From: Anthostomella pinea
Lineage: Eukaryota; Ascomycota; Sordariomycetes; Xylariales; Xylariaceae
Assembly: GCA_963556695.1 (NCBI GenBank)
Contig: CAUWAG010000006.1
Span: 1,116,001-1,180,000, forward strand
Direction: 5' to 3'
Length of the DNA: 64,000 bases
Shown here: piece after piece, positions 55,222 through 64,000 of the stretch
Layout of the letters: each line of letters starts with the position of its first letter
Position numbering within the stretch: the first letter of the stretch is position 1
The notes under the pieces: generated by a model
What the model saw: the letters and a program-made list of their open reading frames with translations, nothing else
Told to the model about the DNA's origin: nothing
Database searches by the model: none
Translations under genes and position numbers: made by a program

Positions 55222-56441
55222 CTATACCCTCAGAAGCTTAGCGGCATATTGTTCGATCAGAGCTTCGGTGGGGAAACTCATCTGCTCGAGTCCCTGGGCG
55301 TAGGGTGTGGGGACCTCAGCACCGGTGATACGTTGGGCGGGGGCATGTAAGTAGTCGAAAGCGTACTCCATGGTCAGGGCCAGGATCTCGGCGCCCATAC
55401 CGGCGAAGGGGAAGCCGGACTCGACGGAGATCAGGTGGCCGGTCTTCTTGACGGACTTGACGATGCTCTCGACGTCGAGAGGCTTAACGGATCGCAAGTT
55501 GATAACCTCAACCTCGACACCATACTTCTTCTTCAGCGCCTCGGCGGCAACCATGCACTGGCCAACGGTTCGAGAGAGGGAGACCATGGTCAGGTCCTTG
55601 CCCTGTCGCTCGATCTTGGCCTTGCCGAAGGGCAGAACGAAGTCGTCCTTTTGCGCCGCCTCAGACATGGGGAAGGAAACACCGTACATCAGCTCGTTCT
55701 CGAGGACACAGACGGGGTTGGGATCCCGGATGGCAGCCTTCAGCAGACCCTTGGCATCTTCGGCAGACCACGGAGCGACGACCTTGAGACCGGGGATGGA
55801 ACCGTACCAAGCGCTGTAATCCTGAGAGTGCTGAGCACCGACACCGGAAGCGAAACCGTTGGGACCGCGGAAGGTGACGTTGCAGGGTTGGATACCGCCG
55901 GACATGTAGAGGGTCTTGGCGGCACTGTTGACGATCTGGTCGATGGCCTGCATAGCGAAGTTGAAGGTCATGAACTCGCACTGCGCATCGTAATGGTTGT
56001 TTAGTAATGGTTGTTCCTCTTCCTATTTGCCCTCAAAACTTGGAGCCTTCGATGGCTTGTACTCACCACAGGGGCCAGTCCGGCCAGCGCAGCACCAACA
56101 GCCAACCCAGTGAAACCGCTCTCCGTGATGGGGGTATCAATGACACGCTTATCGCCGAACCGATCCAACAGACCCTTGGTGATCTTGTACGCGCCGTTGT
56201 ACTGGGCGACCTCCTCTCCAAGCAGGAAGACCTTGTCGTTCTGCTCGAGCTCCTCGGCCATGGCCTCGTTCAGGGCCTCACGGACGGTGTATTCCTTGCC
56301 GCCCTTCGCATCGGCAAATGTTCTTCGTTGCGAGACGGAGAGAGTGGCAGAGGCGAATCGGGGGAGAGCTCGGGGAGCCACGGCGCTGCGCGCTGAAGCA
56401 GTGGCAGCTAACCGAGCCGCCGGACGGAGGAAGCGCGACAT
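55222..56441 (-). CDS. PDB1: Pyruvate dehydrogenase E1 component, beta subunit (mitochondrial)
   Basis: Exon 1 (56441-56067) and exon 2 (55980-55222), with an 86-nt intron GTGAGT..GCAG, give 377 residues. The N-terminus [20 protein letters not shown] is a mitochondrial presequence. The conserved body follows: [104 protein letters not shown], and a C-terminal end [18 protein letters not shown]1 alpha/beta heterotetramers decarboxylate pyruvate with thiamine diphosphate in the mitochondrial matrix. All blocks are present and there is no break. Confidence 0.95.
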
Positions 56442-57767
56442 GTTGTCTGAGGGCGTGGAGGATCGGGGTCCACGGAGGAAGAGGTCGCGGGCTCGCGGAA
56501 CGGAGTGAAGTCAATTGAAGAGACTCCTGGCCGTCTGTGGATGTCGGAAGGGGCGGGCGGCGGCGCGAGGCGTTCCGGAGGGTAGGTAGGTGAGGATGGG
56601 ATTGAGTGGTAGAGGTGTCAGGAGGTCGAAGATGAAGAGTGATTTTTAGCTCCGTAAGCTTTTCTGGAGTTGCTGGCTGCACTGCTGCTGTCGCGAGCTG
56701 GCGGGTCCCAACTTTTTTCCCGGGCCTTTTCTCTCTTCGGATGGAACAGGAACAGCAGCTTGTTGAGCTGCGCTGGTGCGCTAAGCCGTAGCGGGTCTAG
56801 CGCTGCTGGATTTCCGGTGTCGCTACTGCAGTCCTCCCCTTATCGCCCTATCAGAACATGAAGACCCTTATTGTGGCTTCCAGTACTCCCACGACTTACA
56901 CCTGAATAAACTCAATCACTGTCAATTCAACATCCTGCAGTTTCTTAAACTCAATCGCAACATTGGGCTCCGTGAATTGCCAGCTCGTAAGCGAATCAAA
57001 GGTCCAATTGCTTTCAAACCCCTGTACTCGTATACCTTAGGTACGTTCAATGTTTGTGTGAGGCTTATCAGGAGCGTCGGCGATGATAGCCGCCGATGGG
57101 GCTTCACCTCCCGTCTCCGTTGGGGGTAATCCGTCGGCTGAGTAAGCCCGCGAAAGGGGTCGTGAATATTAAGTTCGGACACCGAGTCTCATTCTTCGAC
57201 ATCCGTAGGTGTCCTGTAATACATAAGATAAGTGATCAGATCCCGAGGATGTCTAGAAAGCTGTGTTTAACCAGGTAGGCGCACTTTCTAGTATAACGCG
57301 GTAGCATTCTCAATACCATCATGTCAAGAGGCACTGGTTTCTTGAGATGAAGTTCGTAAGTTGGAGTTCAAACACTCACAGTGCCCTCGGGGTGTCATAG
57401 AATTATCCGTTGGTTCCCGTATCACGTTGCCTCTACGAATCTAGGCTACGGCGCCTGGCTGGATTATTAACCATTCGTTTCAACCGTTTGAACTTTCGCC
57501 CTCGGGCCATTAATGTGTTTCTTCTATAATGCCTATGCAACGCAAGTATACTTGAACTATAATACAGAGAAACAGAGAGCCAAAGCCATAAATCCAAGTC
57601 CGGCGCCAGTCATCCACATGATGCGGCGGCGACTTGGCCATTCGCTCGGCAATTAGTATGTGGGTATCGACGTTGCTGGCGTCCTCGCAGGCGGTGTTTG
57701 AACACCCCGTTACATCCTCCTTCTATATTGACTGTCAAGCACAAGGATATCGCTCCCAGCTCATCTT
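56442..57767. other. Intergenic between PDB1 and ERG6
   Basis: 5' region of PDB1 (56442-56900) and 3' flank of ERG6. No further gene recognised. Confidence 0.4.
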
Positions 57768-59102
57768 TTATTGCTCGGGCTTCTTTCCAACCATCAGGTA
57801 CATAGGTGTGAACAGGTTCTGTTCCGCTCCGGCGACGAGACAATCGGCAGCCTTGGCCAGACTGTCGGCCGTCTTCTTGGTGCCCGCCGGCGCAAGCCTC
57901 GCCATCTCCAGGAAACCGGCGAGGTTGTGCGCAATCGTACGACCCCACCACGTCATGCGCCCGATGGTGAACACGTCGCCCATCGACTGCATGTACTTCC
58001 ATCGACCGGCAAGCGGCCAGTACCAGGGGATGGGGTCAGGCCGTTGCGCCATATCTTCGTGGTGGAGCATCTCGAAGCCAGCAATGTTCATGGCCTCGAC
58101 ACCTTCGGATATATTGACCATGTTGGAGATACCATCACCCTCCTCGATGCCGAGTCGGATTTCGCGGTGCTCCAGGTTGTCGTTGTCGTAGTCGTCTGTC
58201 ATCAACCACTCGTACACACCAAATATACCGCCGGGCTTCAGCACGCGGAAGATCTCACTGTACACACCCGAGAGTTTAGGTGCGTGGACGGTGGCCTCGA
58301 TAGCGTAGACGGCATCGAAACTGTTGTCGGGGAAGTCCATTTGCTGTTGCCCACGTCATTAGTACTAGACCGCCTCTGGTTCGGCACCAAAGGGTACAAC
58401 TTACCATGAAGTCGCCCTTGACGAAGGCCAATTGCTTCGCGAGACCCTCCTTCTGTGCGTAGTGTGTAGCGCGCTCAATCTGGTAGTCGTTGTTGTTGAG
58501 ACCAGTAACGTGGCAGCCGGTGAACTTGGCAATCTCCCGGGCAGGTCCACCCACACCGCAGCCAACGTCGAGCACCTTCATCCCCTCCTTGATGCCAATC
58601 TGGTGTGCGAGGTAGTGTTCATGGCGGGCAATGGCCTGATAGAAGTTCTCGCCGATGGAGTATCGGCAGAAATGGAAGCACTGGCCCCAGCCGTATTCGT
58701 AGATGTCGGTCGCGAGGTTGTAGTAGCTGGGCACGAGTCAGTGACTGTGCGTGGGGATGGGGTCTTGATTTGCGCGGTGCCAGGTTACATACTGTCTCGT
58801 TAAGGTGGCGTATTCGGCAGTTCGTTTCTGTCAAAGTCCGCTTGTCAGTCTTTGCTGACAACTTCTGGCGGGTTGTGTGCGCGTGGACTTACAGCGCGGT
58901 CTTCCTCGGTCTCGTTCTTGGCAGGTTGGTTTTCCCAGTGCTTGAAGTACTCGTCGACAGCGGCCTTTTTCGCGTCACTACCCTTGGCGAACATGGCACG
59001 GATGCCACCAGTTGCCTGGGCGGATTTGCCGTGCATGGCCTTGTTGAAGGCGGCGTCGCGCTCCCTGTCCTGCATCTCGAGTCCTTCCTTGGTGGGTGCC
59101 AT
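57768..59102 (-). CDS. ERG6: Sterol 24-C-methyltransferase
   Basis: Four exons join in frame to 380 residues: 59102-58893, 58827-58793 (only 35 nt), 58726-58405 and 58343-57768. Key regions: [23 protein letters not shown] (sterol-binding region, spanning two introns), [18 protein letters not shown] (SAM motif I), [20 protein letters not shown] (across an intron), and [16 protein letters not shown]. The enzyme transfers methyl from SAM to C-24 of zymosterol or lanosterol in ergosterol synthesis, at lipid droplets and ER. The frame and splice sites are clean. The tiny second exon is easily missed by automatic gene callers. Confidence 0.95.
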
Positions 59103-59854
59103 GTTGAATGATTGTACGGCGACGTTTGACTGTTTATATACGAAACTTGACTCAGTAGGATCTCGAGAAGACGGTTTAGGAGGTCGATTGAAAAGTCGTA
59201 TTCGGTACCCTTCGACTGGGAGGTGATGAGCTGGCGGTTCGTAATCGCGTTCTCGTTGCTCAGGAGGGAGGGAAATAGGGAGCTGGGCACATTTTATGCG
59301 ATTGACTTTCGCATCGCCAATTCCATCGCCAATAGTCCAGGGGTTTACTGTAACCGCAATATCGTGGCGGGCTAGCCGTTGAGGGACTAGATCGGGCCAG
59401 ATCCACCAATCACATGCTCAGGGACCTGCATCAAGGGAAGGCGGTGACAGGGTCTGCCAATTCTTCAAGAGCGCAACTTCCCTTGAACCCGAATACGAAC
59501 TCGACCCAGCCACAGCACGCGCATTCGGCTGCTACCGTGGCTCAAAATGAGGCTGGTACTCTCGCTTCGGCTCATGCAGTTCACCACCAAGCTTACCAAG
59601 CCAAACCATCCGCCATGCAACAGCATCACTGCCTCTGCTAGCATTGCCCGAGTACGAACACTCACCCCATGCAGAGATTACTGCCAACTCAATACACCAG
59701 GGCCAACGTTTCTGCTGTTGCATTTTCTTCCTTGGCAGCCACCCAGGGGATTTCTTGTGGTAAGGAGGCCAGCAAGGCAGCCAGGCGTTTGTGCTCCATG
59801 AAAGGCCGTCTCTATAACTTACAGCTCACGCTATCATTGGCGTCTTGACGTTGC
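59103..59854. other. ERG6 upstream region
   Basis: 5' flank of ERG6 and 3' flank of the terpene synthase remnant. No specific sterol-response element could be confirmed by eye. Confidence 0.35.
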
Positions 59855-60612
59855 TTATTCTAGATATATATCCACCGCATCGTCAACAACCCCAAGATCC
59901 CGTATCCCGTAACGGCCTGTACGTAAGCTCCAGGATCACTTCCCGGTGCAGTTGTATCTGCAACCATCGATGAACTTGGGCAGGGCGCGGGTCATTGCCT
60001 CATCATCTGAGTACTTCCCAGCAACGTTTGCGCAATAGCATCGAACTTCTGAACAGCCTTCTCGATGATCTCGATCGACATTGCCACAGCCGTATCTATG
60101 TCCTGATACTTGTTGTACAGCAACGGAACCAGACTCTCGACTGCCCCGTGCTCCCAGGACTGGATGAGCATGGAAGCACAGTCTCCTGGATGCGTTCTCA
60201 CCACTTCTACCTTGATGGACAGCAGGTCGTTGATAATTGCGTGGTGTAAGCTGCGTCCTTCTGCTGTATGGGGATAATGACATTCGTCTCGTGCCAAAGA
60301 CCCTTCAAGGCAGGGTCCGTTAGGACTTGTACCAGCAATGTGAGCTCTTCAACGAAGCTATAATAATGGTTAGACAACGTCTTTTCAACGTTCGGTTGGC
60401 CCTTACTCTGTGAAGAATGTCGTAGCGTTTACGGCGCTCGTCCCTTTTCGACACATGTGATATTCCGGGAGAGTTGGCAAACTGGCACTCAGCCGGCGTG
60501 TTCGCTCGAGCACCGTGGATTGAATGATGAATGCCAACTCAAGGAGAAGTATGCGTCTGGGATCTTCGTGATAGCAAGTTAGCTGTACGATATACAGCAT
60601 GCAACATAACAC
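59855..60612 (-). pseudogene. Terpene synthase 3' remnant
   Basis: Only the C-terminal half is present. In order: TRRLSASLPTLPEYHMCRKGTSA, FVEELTLLVQVLTDPALKG (after a short intron), AIINDLLSIKVEVVRTHPG (the NSE metal motif region), QKFDAIAQTLLG, ALPKFIDGCRYNCTG, and SWSLRTGRYG (the Arg-Tyr pair). The Asp-rich first metal motif is absent and nothing resembling it was found upstream of 60612. Frame changes are needed at least near 60243, near 60010 and at a TGA in the last block. Same strand as the terpene synthase at 44802 but a different sequence type. Confidence 0.65.
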
Positions 60613-63308
60613 CGGCTCGAGCGTGGGGGATACATAACGCTATGTCATGTGAAAGTATGAATAATACCTTATTAAGATCTGTTGCGTGGTCACGTGACCC
60701 ACTTGGGTTGGCATATTGCCCACATCCACTGCAGCTACGCACCACCTCCATTCTTGACACACAGCAGAAAACCACATCATTGCAGTTTTGCCCTGCAACA
60801 AGATCATAATATCGTCCTTCTAGTTAAAATATCATAACTCTGTATTTCACCTGAACTCAACTCGTAGAAAATACATCTGTTCCCTATTCGCCCTCCTTCT
60901 ACGACGTGCTTTCTGTATCAGATTGCCAATGAAAAATTCCTTATTGTTCCACTTTTCATCTTCGGCTCTCAGAAAGCTGCGTAAATAGATGAAGAAGGGC
61001 TACTTCAGAGTCATCGCACTAGGTAGCCCCGCAGGACTGACCCCTATACATTCCAAACCATGTCTCCTAGCTAGCATCGTAGTTTCTTTTCTTCTACACG
61101 TACAATAACAAAAGTCATCCTGGAGTCACTAGCAGTCGAACTGTAACATGCAGTCATATGTAAGAACAGGGGACGTTACACTCTAGTACACTTGTGCTTC
61201 CGAACCCGCGATGCCCTCACGATCGAAAGCCCTCGTCTTTCACTTCATCTTTACCGATGCTGATATTGTCATTGCAGCCTATGGGATAGTTATGCGTGGA
61301 TAAGCACGATATGTGGTGTCGTAACACTGAGAATCTTCGGTGGCTCAGGTGAGGATTGGAATTGTTCTATGACATCCGCTCCTCGAAGCCTCGGTAGCCC
61401 CAGAATGAGCCCAAGTGCATGGCGCTAAATGGATTCAACATTTTGGCAGCCTCGTGCGACACCATTGGCAGGATGGTAACGACGGCAGTCTTCCAGCTTC
61501 TACCCAGTCCTACTTGTTTCGGTCGACTGATAGAGTGGCTTGCTACACTTATGCCCAACTTAAGAGTTGGGCGGACTTTAACAGTTTCAGAGGGTCTGCG
61601 ATGGCTGTAAAATCTTCCGGGCATGTGATGCCCAGCTTAGAAACTGACTATCCCATCCGAAGAACATGATCTTGAACGAAAGCCTTCGTGTAAGTGCTCT
61701 CATCACTTCGAGAGCCGTGCTACAAGGACCGAAAGAGGGGCTTGCATATCACAAAGGAGCCATCCACCCGACCGAAAGTCCGATGTACTGTTATATGAAA
61801 CGGCAATGGCAGACCCGAGGGTTTGCAAGAGTTCCGACCTTTCACAGACCCCGGTTGGGTTGACGCTCTCAGATGTCATACCGGTATTTTTCCTAACCCG
61901 TACGTGTTTGACTTATATCGATGGTCGAAAGCAAAACTCATCATATTCCAGGAACACACAGCACTTCGTTCCGTTCCATAGATGACACCGGCATTGCATC
62001 ACAATGGACTAATCGCCTTTATTCGACATTTTCGTTCTGCTCACTGCGGCTGTCACTCCTCAAGTCCCCCACGCTGCCACGTTGCACAGTCCCGATTGAG
62101 CACAGACGTACCCTGCGATGTTTGGGAGTACCAGGGACCTTCCTCTCTGCTTCTCTAAGATTCGCTGCGAAGTATTGGAATACTGGAGCTCTTTGAAAGG
62201 CGATGTAAAAATGTAGTCTGCTGGTGTCGCTGGTCTCCAATCCAGTGTGCGGACGTAACGTTACCTTACAAGGCATAACCGACCCCATGCCGACCCCATG
62301 GGGACAGAGGTGCCAAGAGTAGACGCCTGGCATGCCTGGTTCTTCTTCTTCGACATGTGTTGCTGGTGCTGAGCCAAGCTTGGTGACCTAATCACTGCCT
62401 GCTTTTGGGAAGATGGAAGATTGGCAGTCCCGATATGTCCGGAAGGTCCTTCTTCCTGTTTGTTTACTCAGATTAGCAATGCGGAGAAGTCAGTCAAGCC
62501 AAAACAACCGCAGAAAGGACCGGGACCGCCAACGCTTCATCTTTCCAAGAAGATACCTAAATAGGTAGGCCGGCAGCTGGCCGTACGCTTTTCCGCTGTC
62601 CCCACCGGGACTGGCAGCACTGCAGCAGCCGCCCCTGTTTCTTCCTGGCCCCGTTCCCGACCTGAATGCAGATTGGCCCCGCTTATAATGAATGCCCAGC
62701 GGGGGGTTTCGGCGTCTTGACCCGAGTCAGAATCCTTCACGAAAATGTTCATCGGGGTCGTCGTCGCCTCCATTGGCGAGCCCGAAGAAACGCAGCGTCA
62801 ACTGTGTCGGTAATATAGGCAAAGACTAACAATGTTTCACTTTGAGCAAGTGAGTATCTAGGTACATAACGATAATCGCCGTCGACGCCCTGGGACGCCC
62901 CGACGCCCTGAGATGTGCATGACTTATAAAGTTGCATCATTTTATGGAAACGAGCCCACCAGCGCATCATCCCAAAGGCCCACAGGATCCATATTATAGC
63001 CCACCAATACGTCATGGGCCATACGCTACTTCGGGCTCATCACGGGCCCACTGGCTGAACTGGCCACGGCGGTTATTGCGTTCCGAGGTCAAGCCTCGAG
63101 GTATTCCGGGGTCCTGAGGGAATTCCAACCTTGGACCCCTCAACTCACCGGCTCACTCACGGCGACATCTCCATCTCCATCACCACCACCACCACCACCA
63201 CCACCACACATACATGAGTCACCAGCATCGCCATTCGAATACCTCTAACGCGTGCCGAATATTGGTCACCGTTGAGACCATCGGGCTGACATAGTCCTTG
63301 GAGCATAG
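60613..63308. other. 2.7-kb intergenic region
   Basis: No coding exon supported. Contains (CAC)9 at 63181-63207 close to the NRPS start. The rest appears to be noncoding or decayed beyond recognition. Confidence 0.35.
63181..63207 (+). repeat. (CAC)9 microsatellite
   Basis: Nine CAC triplets in a row, about 100 bp upstream of the NRPS start codon, probably in its promoter or 5' UTR. Confidence 0.9.
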
Positions 63309-64000
63309 ATGGAAGAAGAAAAGAAGATGGACCAACAGAGCGGCGACGTGGGCGACGTGAAGGCCCCGGAGGGCGCTTCCAACCGAGGGCGGAGAGAAAG
63401 TTTCCTCGTCCGCCTGCCGTCAAGGTCTTTGGACACGTCGAACGTCAATCCCACTACCTCGCACCCATTTACCCCAATGGGTGATGGTAATCCAACAACA
63501 CCCTTTGGCAGTCAACCTCCGCCTCCTCAATACGACATGGTGAATTCAAACCAACCCGCCCCGAGACCAGGCGGTCTGGAGCGCCAGCAGACCACCTCAG
63601 TCGAGCAACTTGTGAGCATCTCTGACCGCCAGCAAGCCGTCACGAAACTGGGCATTCACGATACGTCGGTCGAGGCAATCATGCCCGTATTGCCGGGGCA
63701 GGAATTCCACTTGGCGAGCTGGCTCACGAGTGGCCGCACTCTAGCTGAGCCCACCTGGGCATTTCGCACCAAGGTACCTATCGACGAGCACCGTCTGCGC
63801 GGCGCATGGGCCGTTCTTCGACGTCGCCACCCCATCATGCGGTCCACGCTGGTGGCTGTACGTCCGGATGAAGCCTTCACCGTGGTACTACGGCAAGCCA
63901 GTGGTGCAAGCAACTATGCCACCTTCTCCAAGGCCCCCTATCATGAAGGCACACTAGAGGAGCGTGTCAAACATCAGATGAGGCAGCTGGCAACACACCC
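63309..64000 (+). CDS. NRPS condensation-domain protein, 5' part only
   Basis: From ATG 63309 the frame is open through the right edge (230 codons shown). About 120 residues of low-complexity Ser/Pro/Gln sequence precede a condensation-domain start: VTKLGIHDTSVEAIMPVLPGQEFHLASWL fits the usual lead into motif C1, and HRLRGAWAVLRRRHPIMRSTLV fits motif C2. The catalytic HHxxxDG lies beyond the window. Starting an NRPS with a C domain after a disordered leader is seen in fungal NRPSs and in NRPS-like acyltransferases; which applies here cannot be told. No frame break in the visible part. Confidence 0.6.
   Translation, partial: MEEEKKMDQQSGDVGDVKAPEGASNRGRRESFLVRLPSRSLDTSNVNPTTSHPFTPMGDGNPTTPFGSQPPPPQYDMVNSNQPAPRPGGLERQQTTSVEQLVSISDRQQAVTKLGIHDTSVEAIMPVLPGQEFHLASWLTSGRTLAEPTWAFRTKVPIDEHRLRGAWAVLRRRHPIMRSTLVAVRPDEAFTVVLRQASGASNYATFSKAPYHEGTLEERVKHQMRQLATH

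Noticed and set aside
61367..62333. Several short frames between the terpene synthase relic and the NRPS gene
   Set aside because: None shows domain, signal peptide or plausible exon borders.
1..64000. CRISPR arrays, bacterial operons, prophage or plasmid origins
   Set aside because: Introns, tRNA-Ser with Pol III terminator and fungal gene families show nuclear fungal DNA; no spaced direct-repeat array seen.

Overview
The window is nuclear DNA of a filamentous ascomycete (Pezizomycotina). The genes carry short spliceosomal introns (about 50-150 nt, GT..AG, with CTAAC/CTAAT-like branch sites). The housekeeping set is fungal: a PEX16-like peroxin, pyruvate dehydrogenase E1-beta, sterol C-24 methyltransferase (ERG6) and a SWIRM protein. 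The accessory genes are typical of this group: Diels-Alderase-like protein, PKS-NRPS, terpene synthases, P450s, and a fungal rhodopsin-like membrane protein. The genus cannot be determined from the sequence.

Left part (1-15 kb) is accessory and decayed. A LINE-type reverse transcriptase fragment sits at the edge. An apparently intact decalin-type Diels-Alderase homologue lies beside the broken A-T-R end of a hybrid PKS-NRPS. Next come a broken double GFA-domain gene, an intact peroxisomal-type acyl-CoA ligase, a solo LTR with a perfect 5-bp target duplication, a 214-bp MITE, and a frameshifted secreted intradiol dioxygenase. An F-box/ankyrin-type gene is split by a 482-bp MITE; removing the element restores the reading frame.

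Middle part (15-43 kb): a cysteine-rich GPI-type secreted protein, tRNA-Ser(CGA), PEX16, a stand-alone CYP505-like P450, a small secreted or anchored protein, a Fot1/pogo transposon with intact ends but a stop in its transposase, a TDP2-like phosphodiesterase, a short-chain dehydrogenase, a SWIRM protein, a 6.1-kb gene-poor interval, and a Nudix hydrolase.

Right part (43-64 kb): a second copy of the 214-bp MITE family, a divergently arranged and decayed terpene synthase/P450 pair, a rhodopsin-like seven-helix protein, an alpha/beta hydrolase, PDB1, ERG6, a second truncated terpene synthase, and the start of an NRPS condensation-domain protein running off the right edge.

The overall picture is conserved primary-metabolism genes that read through cleanly, interleaved with secondary-metabolism genes that are mostly broken by single-base indels and by stops, three of them fitting C-to-T change. 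Several mobile elements still have recognisable ends and target duplications. Exon boundaries were read by eye and could be off by a base or two; no search or alignment was run.
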